From Conoideocrella luteorostrata (taxonomy: Eukaryota; Ascomycota; Sordariomycetes; Hypocreales; Clavicipitaceae), in NCBI GenBank assembly GCA_032433595.1, contig JASWJB010000152.1, positions 33,377 through 97,376 on the forward strand: DNA of 64,000 nt, in the 5' to 3' direction. A program made the position numbers and the translations under genes. Shown one piece after another: positions 10,624-23,000 of this stretch. Numbering within the stretch: position 1 is the first letter of the stretch; every line of letters starts with the position of its first letter. Below the pieces are notes generated by a model. That model was not told where the DNA came from and ran no database searches. It saw only the letters and a program-made list of their open reading frames with translations.

Positions 10624-12571
10624 TCAAGCTTCGTCTCCAAACTCCTTCACCCCGAACGACAACTTCCTCAATGTCAGCCCCTCGCCAACCCAGAGACTAG
10701 GCATGCCCTCCCCCTCCGTCGTCTTGAACTTCAATGCCTTCACAGGCGTGTCTGTCTTTACAGCATCCACCACCCTGCTTCTCACCCGTCGTCCCGTCTT
10801 CAATGAAAACAGCTTGACCGTCCCGTCGTCTTGCGCCGCGGCCACAGCACCCAACTCCGTGCACACGTCCCACCCCGTGTGAAAGTGCGCAGCGTTGTTG
10901 TACTCCGCGAACTTGAGTAGTGGTCTGGCGACATCTGAGCGTTTGCTGTAATACCGCATGTCATACAGGGACATTTGGTTTTCGAGCCCAGCAACGAGAA
11001 CCTGGTTGGGATTAACGCTTCGCAGGTGTGCTATAGAGCTGTTGTGGCGAATATAAGTCCATTCGTCGTCAGGGGTCCGTAAATCAGTGATCCACAGACG
11101 GGGCTGACGACCTCCTGCAAGGAGGACGTTATGATTGGACTGTTGGAAGTCTTGGTCGAAGATTTCCCGTGGGAGCTTGGTGCCTTTGGGGCTGACTTCG
11201 GGCGCGATCCATTCCATGTCTTCGTTTGGGTTGACGCGGAGGACGCCACCGTTCGTGCCGACTACGCAGAGCAGGTTAGAGGATGCGGGTGCGGGCGTGC
11301 ATTTGTGGACGATCCATTCGTCCCCGTAGCTATGGCGGATAGATAGTCGTTTGTAGTGGGATGCTGGACGTTTGTTAGCGAGTGTCGTCTTGAGAGCGAT
11401 AACGATGATTCTGCATCAAAAGTCGGACAAGCTGGAAAGGGCAAATCGCTCTGAAGGGAGTAGTATCGCAGATCCGATGTTCAGATGTTCAGGTGCAGTC
11501 GGGATGAAAATCGCGACATCAACTAAAACGGGCTACATGTGCGGTGTGCGGCAACTTACCGTGTCCAATTAACCACCGCTCACCTGAACCGCCGGCTTCC
11601 ACAACAGGCGAAAAGACGAATAAGCCGCAGCTATGACTCGCCTCCCGCGAAGTCAACAGAACTTTATGCGTCGGCTCATGGTACTCGATGGACGACATTT
11701 GCGGACACCGAACCATCTCTCTTCGAAATTGAGGAATCCGTGAGGGTTCGCCCGTACGAGGATCTGGGCCAAATGTGACTCTACACGGGTCAAGTCAGCA
11801 CCAAGCCCATTATGATCCGCGGCCGCCAGCCAGCCGGTCAGCCAGTCAGTCGTACCGATCATTCTCATCAGTAGAAATATATGTTCCTACGATACTCTCC
11901 TCATCGAGCGCTACGAAACACAAAAATTAGCATCACCACACCCACCATCCATCAGCATATCACAGCAAAGAAGACTCACTTGCATAGGCAACATCATCGC
12001 CCACCCAAAAACAAGGCATGTTCGCAACCCTTGAGCTCGCAAAGCTCGGCGCAAACGGTATTTTTCCTTTCTCCTGCAACCCTCCCGCCCAAGCCGCCAC
12101 ACCAGCATCCTCCGGGACAAAGCCATGATCAACTTCTCTACGCAGCAGACCGCTTGAAACGATATCCCTTTGCAAAGGATGGCGTCTTATGTGCCGTCTG
12201 AGGAGTTGGGCCCTCCTGCGGGCTTCTTCCTGCGAAGCATTCTCTATCTTGCGTTGCTTAACAGCCCCAGCAGACCATGATGCTTGGGATGGGGCGGTGT
12301 GGGATGCTTCGATTTTGAAGAATTTCCCTTTCTCCGCATCTATGAGGAATAATCAGAATTGCCGGTTTAGGAAGCTAAGATCATGGAATAGTTCGTTGTG
12401 CGCATAAAAAGTAGACGTTTTCTTTTCTTTTGTTTTGGGGGAGGGGAGGTGAGGTACGCATTATCATGTGTATGTACCATTCTTTGAGACGAGCAACTTT
12501 CATGTCACCATCCAAAGCAAAAGACAAAGAATAAATCGCATACCATAATAATACCCTGGGATTTCCAACAT
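10624..12571 (-). CDS. WD40-repeat protein, DCAF4/WDR21-like
   Basis: Five exons in phase: 12571-12544, 12339-11980, 11910-11856, 11780-11560, 11363-10624. Exon 1 is only 28 nt and codes MLEIPGYYY; the codon completed by the splice makes PGYYYDAEKGKFFKI, the short N-terminal motif I associate with DCAF4/WDR21 proteins. A basic segment (QEEARRRAQLLRRHIRRHP) follows. The C-terminal half is a beta-propeller with WD-like blades: ASSNLLCVVGTNGGVLRVN, NHNVLLAGGRQPRLWITDLR, NQVLVAGLENQMSLYDMRYY and GAVAAAQDDGTVKLFSLKTG. DCAF proteins serve as substrate receptors of CUL4-DDB1 ubiquitin ligases; that role is inferred. Donors and acceptors are canonical except for the weaker first donor GTATGC. The GCTAACAAACGTCCAG acceptor of the last intron is textbook. 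Confidence 0.82.
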
Positions 12572-14231
12572 GATTCAGGCCGACCAATGCCGTCCAGGAG
12601 TAGGATTCAAGTGGGCATCGATTTAAGGTCTCGGGTCTCAGATGGCAAGACACCGCAGTAGAATCACAGACGCAACGTCGCCAGCTCGGTGCGCACTCTT
12701 GAACCAGAAACAATAGAGAGGAATACTCAGCCTACAGACATACTAGAAAGTGTAGGGTCGTTACAGCTGGCTTCCCGTCATAGCAAGCATGGTATTGTCT
12801 CGCGCCGCGGGTGTCACAATTCATGTCCACGTGACTTCTGCAGTCAATTATCTTCGTTGATTTGAGTGGGTTGGGGCACAAAGGTACACACGGGAAAAGC
12901 TCGGGCATTAGTTATGTAGCATACAGACAGGCTTATAAGTTAGTTGTTGCACAAAAAATAGCCTAGCCAGAAGACACTCTCTGCACAAGTTATACCGTTC
13001 ATATACCGTGTAACAATGATTATTATATGACTTGCGGAGCACGGAGCAGCTACTTCTACAAGTGCCGGGACGATGCGAAGTCGGATTGAAGTTGTGTGAA
13101 AACCGGAGCAAAAAGCATGGGCAGAGCATCTACATCAACAACGCAGGTCCACCTCTCAGTGGGCACGAGAGTTGCGGAAAATAGACAAGTTGCAAAACAG
13201 TACTTGTCAAGAGGCAAGTTCCGTCAATTTAGCCCGGCATCGTGCGATGTAACTTTTATTGGATCAACTAGATTACGGAACCAGCGGGATTCTAGACAAG
13301 CAAAGAATTCAATTCGCTGAACTTTTCTCCGACATTCGGAAGACGCGGAAAAGACGCGTATACTAGTTAGTAGTGCCTAACACATGACAAGCAACGCAAC
13401 TTTAATTTTACGGAGAGGTCAAGTAGGGACCTTCTATATAAGAGGTTGAATCGTTTCGCAGTCCTGTTTAAGAGTATTAAACGTAATAGCTCTTCAAAAT
13501 TACTCACGCTAGCAAAACAGGCACTCGAACAGAGCGCCGAACAGAGACGCAATTTACGAGCGAAGGGGAGACCTGATTTCTGAGCTGGCCGAGCAGGTAG
13601 AATCCCTCTTGTAGCTATTCATACGGGAAAGGGATCCTAGATACTCCAGAGGGCACGGCAAATAATCCGCCCATAATTACGGAGTATAGCTGAGGCTTTA
13701 GCCGCAGAGCGTAGGATTTTCCACTCAAAATATGTGAAAGTCAAGTTGCTCCGTAAACTAAGTCCCACATATTATCCTTCGTAGCCCTTTTTTTCTTTTT
13801 CTTGATGCCAAAACTTTGTTGAGACTTGTATTGGATTGGCTCCGTTCCTTAATGTGGCTACATGGATGATTTAACACAACCGAGATGAAGTCGATGTTGT
13901 GCTTGGGACAAGCCGCATTCCATCAGCGTCATGTGTCATGATTGTGAAAGCAGCTCAAACTGTGCTACATTCTCTGGCTGCAATATTCTTTTATGCGCTA
14001 GAATTTCTTTCACTCCGAAAGTCGGGACGAACACTACTGAATTATTTTTTACTTTATTCATTAGGTGTCTAAAGACGGTATCTCTCTAGGAAAAATGGAA
14101 AAAATGCCTCCTCATCCACACCAGATCGCGTTAGTGCTCAAGTTTCAAGACTCGTACAATGCAATTTAAACATAGTGAAAGCGAAAGAGCAGGCGCGAAG
14201 CCGTGCGGGTATGTAGTAGAGCCTTTTATAT
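12572..14231. other. Intergenic, 1.7 kb
   Basis: 5' flank of the DCAF4-like gene and 3' flank of the H+-ATPase gene. Many stops in all frames; one TACGGAGTA at 13678-13686 and a T-rich tract near 13790-13800. No gene recognised. Confidence 0.55.
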
Positions 14232-17200
14232 TTACGCGGACTTCTCGTGTTGGGTAGAAACACGCTGAAGGGAAACAACTGTAACAGTGTTAGTGCTTGT
14301 CACAACATAGGTGGGTCAGTCGGTTCCGCAAAACTTACCAAAGTCTTCCAGCGAGCGTTGTTTCTGGTCCTTCTTGGGGGACTTGCCGTGCATGAGGTTG
14401 TCGAAACCGGCGCTGCCCTGCATGAGGTAGTAAAGACCACCCATGATGGCGAAGATGCCAAAGGAGAAGATCCAGATACGGACAACAGCGACGATGGAGG
14501 TCTGACCACCAACGAAAAAGCCGAAAAGACAGAAGAAGGTGGCCACGATGTCGACAACCAAAATAGCACCAGATAGTTGCCAAGACGGGAGGGAGGACCA
14601 GAAAGGACCATTGGCACGGGTGATGAAGATCAGCCAGTTCTCAGTAAGAGAGATTTCGAGGAAGAGAACCTCGTCCAATTTACCAAAGTTCTGGACGATA
14701 CCACCATTCTCGCCATGGGGGAACATAGTGGTGAGAGCAATCCAGGTACCGATAGCCAGGACAACACCCAAAAGGACTGACATTCCCCAGAGCTTGGGCA
14801 GGTTCCACTTGACTGGGGTTTGGGAGAACGGAGCGTTGTCGTAGGCGATCGCCAGGGTGGCGACATCGGCGAAAATGGCAATGAAGACGACCAGTTCAAT
14901 GTTGAGCGACTGATTGAGGATGGCAATCCACAGGCCAAGGAAGATCTCCATGTGCAAAGACAAGGCGATACGGTAGACAACGTAGGCATACATACGGTGG
15001 AAAATTTGACGGGAAGTCTTGAGAGCGTCGATGATAGCACCGAGACCAGGGGCAAGGAAGACAATATCGGCAGCGGAACGAGCGGCATCAGAGGCTCCCT
15101 CGACAGCAATACCAGTATCGGCCTTCTTCAATGAGGGAGCATCGTTGACACCATCACCAGTCATGGCAACCAGGTAGCCACGCTGCTGCAGGATTTCAAC
15201 CACAGAGTATTTGTGTTGGGGGAAAACTTCAGCGAAACCATCAGCCGCCTCGACGAAATCATAAACCTCAGAACCAGGCATGTCACCGCCACCGCCAAGA
15301 CCGAGACGCTCGGCATTATAAACGTTGGTGCCAAGACCAAGCTGGCGAGAAGTCTCACGAGCAATGCCGACAGCATCACCAGTCAACATCTTGATGGAAA
15401 GACCAAGCTGCTTAGCCTCGTTGATGGTGCGTGCAGTATCGTGGCGGGGAGGATCGGAGCAAGGCATGATACCGAGGATCTCCCAAGCACCTTCGCCACG
15501 CTTACGAGCAACACCAAGAGAACGGAAACCACGGGTGGCGAACTCAGCGACGCAATTCTTGTAAGCCTTGTCAACAGCCTCAGGGATGGGATGGTCCTCC
15601 TCGACGGTTTTGAGAACGAAAAGAGGGGCACCCTTGACGCAGGTGATGCGCTCGCCCTGAGGAGATTCGACAAGAGCCTGGACCTTCTTGGAGACGGGGT
15701 CGAAAGGGTGGAAATCAATGACCTTGTACTTGGACAGAACAGACTTTGCACGGGGGTAATATTTGAGGGCCTTGAGGAAAGCCTTGTCAATGGCATCAAT
15801 ACCCTTCTTCTTGCGGGAAGCGGCAAGACAGGCAGTGAGCATGAGGTCGTCGGGGTCAACACCCTCGACGGTGTAGGGCTCAGACAGAGAGAGCTTGTTC
15901 TTGGTCAGGGTACCAGTCTTGTCGGAACAGAGAATCTCAACACCAGCCAGAGACTCAATAGCGGACAGCTTCTGGACAATAGCCTGCTTCTTCGCGAGAT
16001 ACGCAGCACCGACAGCCATGGTGGTGGTGACGACGGCAGGAAGACCGACGGGAACACCAACAATAGTGATAGCCAGGGTGAATCTGAGAATCTCAACAAT
16101 CGGGTTGGAGCGGTAGAAGGAGGAAATCCACACAACCAAGAGAGTAACGATAACGAGGATCAGCAGAATGGTTCCAATGCCGTTGAGGACTTCAGTGAAG
16201 TGACCAGTGCCACCAGCGGATTGAGAAACCAGAGCAGCAGCGCGACCAACGAATGTGTTGTCGCCAGTGGCAGTTACGACCACGAATGCTTCACCACGCT
16301 TGACGGCGGACGAGGCATAGCAGTTGTCACCCTTGTGCTTATCGACAGCGAGCGACTCACCAGTGATGGCGGACTGATCAACCTGGAGGAACGCATCTTC
16401 GGTAACGATGCGTCCATCAGCGGGAATGATGGTGCCTTCCTCAACCTGCAGGATGTCGCCAGGAACCACCTCGGGAGCCTCAATCTCTTTGAGGGTCCCG
16501 TCACGTAGAACAACAGCTTTAAGGGCGAGAGTCTTTTTTAATTCATCGACAATGGAACCGGCCTGGAATTCTTGGATAAAACCGACAGCAGCGTTGAGCA
16601 ACAGGAGGGCGCAAATGACACCGAAATCGACCCAATCTTGGAGACCAGCAGCCAAGACAGCGGCAGCCTAGAAACAAAACAAAACACCTGGTTAGCGCGC
16701 TGGTACCAAACAAACTAGGTGTGAACAAAATCAAAATGCAAATGTGTCGCCGATCCGCGGGTGGGCCCGGTACCGAGACGATAAAAAATGTAAAATGAAC
16801 AAAATACACGATAATGGGGCGCAAACAGCGGCTGCAATACATTGGCAATCCCGCACTTCCAAACTACCGATCATAACAGACAGAACTCGCAAAATGGCTC
16901 TGGGAACGTGTCGCATCGGATGGATCGGCTGGCCGTCTCGCCCACACCATGCAATGCATGCACCCACGCCTCTCCACTCAGACCCCACAAAAAGCCAACC
17001 AGTGTTATGAGCCAATTGCTATCGGCCCACCCGAGCTTGTGTGGAGCTCGTAATCTGCGCCGGCTTGAGCAGAGTAAAAAAAAAACGCGCGAAGAGAATG
17101 CAGTGCGGGTAAAAACAATAGCCATTCGGAATTTTGTCTTGGTTGCAGGCGCAATCCAGTGACAAGCACGGACGACTGACCGTCGCCCAATAGCCTAATA

Positions 17201-17833
17201 TTGGTGCATGGTGGGAAAGGCGGAAAGAAGATTCAAGAGGGCAAAAATTGCGCAATAAACGGATTTGAGGGAGAAATCAGAAGAAAACCGGTTCATTGCC
17301 ATTGCCATTGCATGCACTGCAGATGCGACATGGTCGGATGGAGCAATGGAGGGTGTAGTGCAAATGCGAGCAGAAATGAGAGACATCAGTTAAAAACTCA
17401 CCTCCATGACAAATTGAATAGGACCAACAAAGTAGCCAAAGAACTTGAGAATCAGATTCTCCTTCTCCTCTTTCATCTGATTGAGACCGTACTTGCGGCG
17501 ACGGGTAGTGACCTCAGATTCGGTAAGACCGACCCGACTGTCGGTCTGAAGCATTTCTTCAGGAACGACACGACCGCCGCCCGGGCTGTTGCCCTCCTCT
17601 TCATCCTCAGCGAAGGCATCGTGGCCGTCTTGTGACTCGAGATCCTCTATCAGGGCGTCAATGTCCTCATCATCCTCGTCGTCCTCGCCGGCAGCGACCT
17701 TCTTGGGAACATGCTCAGCAGGGGCCTGCTGCTGATGCTGATGTTGATGTTGGTGTTGGGCCTTCTCGTCGAACTTGCCCGACTCAATATTGGTGTCCAG
17801 CGCAGGCGCGCCAACCTTGTTGTTGTCCGCCAT
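14232..17833 (-). CDS. pma1: Plasma-membrane proton-pumping P-type ATPase (Pma1 family)
   Basis: Exons 17833-17402, 16667-14339 and 14278-14232 give 935 residues, normal for Pma1. It pumps H+ out of the cell at the cost of ATP and drives nutrient uptake. Visible motifs: [12 protein letters not shown] in the actuator domain, the phosphorylation site [11 protein letters not shown] with Asp at about 393, KGAPLFVLK in the nucleotide domain, and [20 protein letters not shown] in the hinge, plus about ten hydrophobic segments. The last exon supplies the conserved autoinhibitory tail [13 protein letters not shown], including the Ser-Thr pair phosphorylated in yeast in response to glucose. The acidic N-terminus ([17 protein letters not shown]) is typical, but it is preceded by a His/Gln run at residues 26-36. 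Intron 1 is unusually long at 734 nt; intron 2 is 60 nt. Confidence 0.97.
16668..17401 (-). other. Long first intron of the H+-ATPase gene (734 nt)
   Basis: Donor GAG|GTGAGT at 17401 and acceptor TTTCTAG ending at 16668 are both in phase 0 and join FVME to [12 protein letters not shown], the expected Pma1 sequence. It is about ten times longer than most other introns here and has no open frame of note. Confidence 0.85.
17727..17760. repeat. CAG/CAC-type microsatellite inside pma1 exon 1
   Basis: CTGCTG and CTGATG/TTGATG units encode, on the minus strand, the [11 protein letters not shown] stretch at residues 26-36 of the ATPase. Confidence 0.8.
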
Positions 17834-20047
17834 AGCGATTGGTAGACTATAGTCTAATGCGAAATTTGGTGTAAGTTGTGATTTGTAGGTTGAGATATTT
17901 CTCTTTAGGTTGAGCAGGGCTAGGTAATGCCGCGTCCGCGAGTCTTGGAAACAATAATAAAATTACCCAAGAGCCAGAGGATCAAGCACCAAAGGTGAGT
18001 GGAGAGGACGTGAAGGAAGAGTGAGTGTCGAAGCACCACACGAAGGAGAGGTAGTGGTCACTTAGGTGCAACGCATTCGTGGGTGTCGAAGAAAGGAAGA
18101 GAAGAAAAAAAGTGAGGGCTTGGGGGACGGGTGGGAGGACTATTTCAATGAAAGCGACTTTTTCTTGGCCTTCGGGGGCAGAGGGCACGACGGCAGCAAC
18201 AAGTGAGCAACAAGTGAACCCACTTCTGCTTCCCATTGGCACCCGCATTATTACCCATCAAAGAGACCAGACAGAGACGGCGAGCGCAAAGTCATCCGCC
18301 CATCCATCCATCCATCCAGCGTGCATGGACCGCAAAGAGCTTTCCGGGTGGTCCTGGCTGGATTCGGTGGCTCGCCATTTGCGTTTGCCCTCTGTGTCGG
18401 TCTGCCTGTCTTGTCTTGTCTCCCCATCCGCAACAAGTCGCTCATACTAAGGGCCGACATGGACGCTAGTACTGATCGTTTACTACTAGTTCTCCGGGTT
18501 CTGGCGTGGGGAGCGACTGGCCCCAGAGCTCCAAGGTACTCCGACCTGCTGCTTGCTCGCGCGCCATGGCTCGGTCACTCAGACTCCTGTTTTTCCATGG
18601 ACCTGGGGAGGGGTGTGGCTATCGGGACCATCTCCACAGAGGGCAAGGGGGGAAAAATCACGCTTGCCGACGCACCGTCAAAAAAAGGCTGCAATGAGCA
18701 GAGGAAGGACGGATTGTATGAAGGCGGCAATCGCACGAGAGAGGCCTGACCCAGAAAAAAAAACCTTTGCGCCTATTATGCTGGGCCAAAACCAAATTGG
18801 AATTCTCCATGGGGGGCGTGTGGATGATGGATGGCACCGCGACCAGGGCTTCTCTGGCCCTTAGGAACGGAAGGAAAGTACTGTCAGGCAGTACGAATTG
18901 ACCGTTGCCGCACTGTCCATATCTCCCACCTCAGTGGATGCCGTCCTGGCCAAGCTTAGCGTGTTTCCAGGGACGAAGAGCGAGCCAACATAGATAGAGG
19001 GAGCGAGACACTTAACGCTTGGCTTGACATGATAAGGTCCGCTGGCCCACGGAGCAGAGCAGCAACAACAACCATACGGAGTAGAGAGCAGTCATATAGA
19101 GTCTCGTTCAGTGCAAATCTCACCTATGCCGTGTTTACTATCTTGCAAAGTCAGTTCACGTGGTGAACGGTAGTGCTCTTCAGAACGGCGCACATAGGCA
19201 TCGCTTGAACATCGCTCAGGGCCATAATAGATGCCGCATCGACCTTCCTATTGCAAGTTGCCAGTGCGTGCTCCGTACGGACTACAATCACTCAGTCTCG
19301 GCGGCGTCGCTCGTCAGACTTGGATCAAAATTCACCACCGAGCAAAACGCGGGTCCATGGAGCTCTGCGGTCCAGCTCCAGCTCCAGCTCCATCCAGCTC
19401 CAGCCGCCAGGGGGTCATTAGTTTCTCGATGCAATTCGAAGGGGTTCGTGCGAGTCATTCGCACTTCGCACGGTCTTATCATCAGTCGCATGCGCCTGCT
19501 CTACAGTGTGACAATGACGACACTCACTGACGATTGCAATCTTCGAGAGGGACCTGACCAAAGGCGCCATTGTGAGACCACCATAACCCCAGCAGTCCAT
19601 CGGCCGTCTTGGCGGATGCGGAAACACACCAAATTGTTTCGCACGAGTTCCGCCAAAACCCATGTCTGCCGTTGTGAATACGGTATGAAGGCCGGATTGG
19701 TCAGACTTATGTATTCATTCCCAACTTCTTCCTGCTTGCCGCTCGAATGAATGCTTGGTCAAACAGCCAATGTCCCGTTCTCACAGAGTATGGAGTGGTT
19801 ATCGTATTGGGTACGGAGTCCTCTGTGCATATTGTGCTATAACTACATGGCGGAGTACAGAGTGCATGCCTGGTCAATGCTCCATTGGGGCCTGCGCATC
19901 GGTATTTCACTCATATCCAGTGATCTTCGTTTGATCCCACTACTGTACAGTAGTGACCAGCCATTGTTTCTAAACTTTGTTCTCCCGCTTTCTTCATCAT
20001 AAAGTACTTTACACCGTATGCTACTGCATTTTATTCACGCATATGAA

Positions 20048-20063
20048 TACGGAGTACTCCGTA
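20048..20063. repeat. Perfect 16-bp palindrome TACGGAGTACTCCGTA
   Basis: Two copies of the dispersed 9-bp element in opposite orientation, overlapping by two bases. The same palindrome recurs exactly at 62447-62462. Confidence 0.95.
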
Positions 20064-23000
20064 CGTAATGTTCGATTGGCGAGGAACTCGAGCCGCTCAC
20101 TTTTACCGCATCCGCTCACCAATAACGTCTGTATGGTTCCGGCGTGCTCCGAAGCCTGTCAATAATTGCCATATTGCATGTCGAGCGTACGCCGACGGGG
20201 AACCTTACCAGTACGGAATACAGTACTCCTTTATTGTCGATTGTATTACCAAATAAGACAAAAACTCTTGGCGCTTTTGGGAGGGAAAAAATGCCTCTCC
20301 ATCCCTTCCTTCGTCCTGGGCAACTATATACCACTGTCAGCAGGCCGGCGTCGGCGAAAATAGGCAGACATCTTCCCTGCTTCCCTGCTTCCCTGCTGTG
20401 CCTGCACCCTGCGACCTACTGGACTGGACCGCGTAATGCGTATAGTAACACAACAACGCTCGCTGCAGTACTCCGTACACATGCTGATTAAAGACGCGTC
20501 CTCCGTGGCTCGGCTTGGCTTGGCTTGGCTACTGCTGTCAAAAAAGGTACCGCCTACTATGACACGCCACAAGCTTGGCCACCGGACAAAAGTCGCTGTG
20601 GTCCAGGCTCGCTGCCAAGCCTGGAGGGGATCAAGTCATAAACCAGTCACGCTTATGGAGTACAATGTAGCTTAAAAGTTTTGGGGTTGCACTGGCATCT
20701 TGCAGCTAGAAAGAAAGCCCCCTCAATCAGAGACATTTCGCTTGCGCCTTGAGGCGTACGTGTACTAGTAAGTGTCTGTGATGCCAGAGAAAATCAAATG
20801 CCTATTTCAAGTCTGGGCGTTTCTCATTCCCTGTTAGCTTATCGTGAGAGTCTTGGCAACAGTTCGCTGTGTCGGCATTTGTTGTCGGTGCATCATCCGT
20901 AGTGGGCAGACAAAACGAACAGGCCTGTTTGTTTCAATGGTAATGCCCTACTTTTAGTACGCCGTGGCAAGTACGGAGTAAGAGGACGTAAGTAAAGGAA
21001 ATAGGGAAGCATCCAGAGCCGGGACGCTGGATACGTTGTTGAAGGTACCCCAGACTTTTCTCTATAAGTGATCAAGGTCACTCCGTCATACTGCCCAATG
21101 TATCTTCTATTCCCCAAGAATGCCAAGGGTCCTGATGCACGTCCCTTCAGGACACGAGCATCTGAAGCGATAGAGTTGCTTCACATGTCCCGCCCATCTA
21201 TTTTTCGCCTCTCTAGAGTGCTGTGTTCAGAGAGCCTCCTCCGGAGTCCCGTGCTCATTCCAGAATGTGGAAAAAAAAAAAAAAAGGCGTACCCTTGCGA
21301 TAATGAGCGTGAGCATGCTCTGCTGAGGCATTTTCGACCGCATGTGTCCAGCTAGTTCTTCACACCATGTTGAAGACGCTCTAAATTTTAGGTCCCTTGC
21401 TGACTGTTCCTTCTTAAATTGACTTCTTGGCGGAGGAACCCTTGCAAAATCAATCCCGAGGATCGAGAAGCTTATTAGTTATGCGTTGCCTTGCAGCATA
21501 TGTCGCCGGACCTATTAAGCCCTCCAAATTAGTGTGGTTGGTGACATCAATCCTCCTGTATTTTGTACTCCCTACGTGATCTTCCTCTTGGTCATACCTC
21601 TCTACCATTCCTGGTTTGGTTGTCACTCTGCACATCGCCTCACTACGCATCTTTTAATTGTGTGTAAGTACACGGAGAATTAGGGGACTCATCGACCCCA
21701 TTTCATCTTGATGATTTTGTCCGTGCAGATGCATCATGTGCATGACAGGGAAAGAACCCCGTCCTGCCAGTGCATTAATTTCAAAATTGCAAAGCACGTT
21801 ATTAAGGTTGGGCTTGTGCTTAACATGTGTGCGGTATAGTATTGCCAGCACACAAGGTTAACATCAGGCCAATCGTGTTGGCCACGCGGAGAACCCGTGT
21901 ACGTACGGAGAAACTTGCATTAGTACATGTTTCTTAAACGTGCCTAAGTTTCCTATCTTGACAAGGAATTCTGCCGGATGCTGAAACTTTGGGCCCTTCA
22001 CACTGATGTTATGTTTGTTGCACAAACACCCAAATTAGAGGTCATGGCCATTCTTAGCATGGATCAGTATTGCCCAGGATGCTTGCTGAGGAAGTCTAAA
22101 TTGATGTTAGTACGCGACCTATTGGCTTCGATACAATCAAGATCAGCATGCGGAGGCTGTGTCGCAATGTATGGTGTGGCAGGTCTTCGAATGGTTGCGA
22201 AATGTCTTGTTTCACTACCACCTGAGGTTGCGTGCCGATCAAAGGTTTGTCTGACAAGCAGCAAGGCCTGGATTAAGGTTCCGCTCAAGGTTGTTCCTTA
22301 TATCCAAGCCATGTCTAAGGGATAGTTTGATGCCAAGAAAGGGAAGAGCGAAGTTGTCACCCCTTCAGCCCATGTTCTCGTGCATCAGCATGACATTTCG
22401 CTTGAGAACGAGCGGCAGCTTAGCAAAGGTTTTCAAAAGGCCATATTCATTGGCGGCTGGGCCAATCTCGTAAGCCATCGTGTTAGAGATGCTGAGCATG
22501 TCCCATGTTTCTCAGCGCATTCCCTTCCTCAAATCTCAATGTCTTATCACCAAATCCTTAGTGCACTTGGCAGAGTGTTTGTCAGGTCGTCTGGGCCAGC
22601 AGGAAAGAGTCCACGACGCATCTACCTGGCTGATGACGAATTGCGGACGTAGTTCGCTCTGCCGTGTCACCAGCCGAGTATCACGGAAAATCGTACGGAG
22701 CTTTCGTCGTCCAAGGGCTAGTTACCCTTCTCCAGTATGCGACCATTTCGCTATTACCTTCCAACGGAGCCTGCAAGCCCAGGTCATCGCAGCGGGAAGC
22801 AAGCCATCCAGTCCCTTGAGACGCAAATCGCCGCAATCCCACAGATAACAGTGGCACTATACGGACTTCTGACAAAGTAGAGGCGCCACAAGCTGTTGGC
22901 GGCAATCAAAACCTTGTCAAACTTGGTCACGGCCAAGCTGGGATAGGGAAGCGTTGGAGCACCGTGTGGCACACGGCGCCGAGACCAAGCCGAAAACCAC

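Noticed and set aside
15213..16508. Long plus-strand open frame (431 residues) inside pma1
   Set aside because: It lies entirely antisense to the conserved ATPase exon; its Gly/Asn/Asp-rich composition is the mirror of biased codon use, with no domain.
21978..22848. Series of medium open frames on both strands in the first desert
   Set aside because: Considered as a degraded gene; no conserved motif on either strand and no consistent exon chain.
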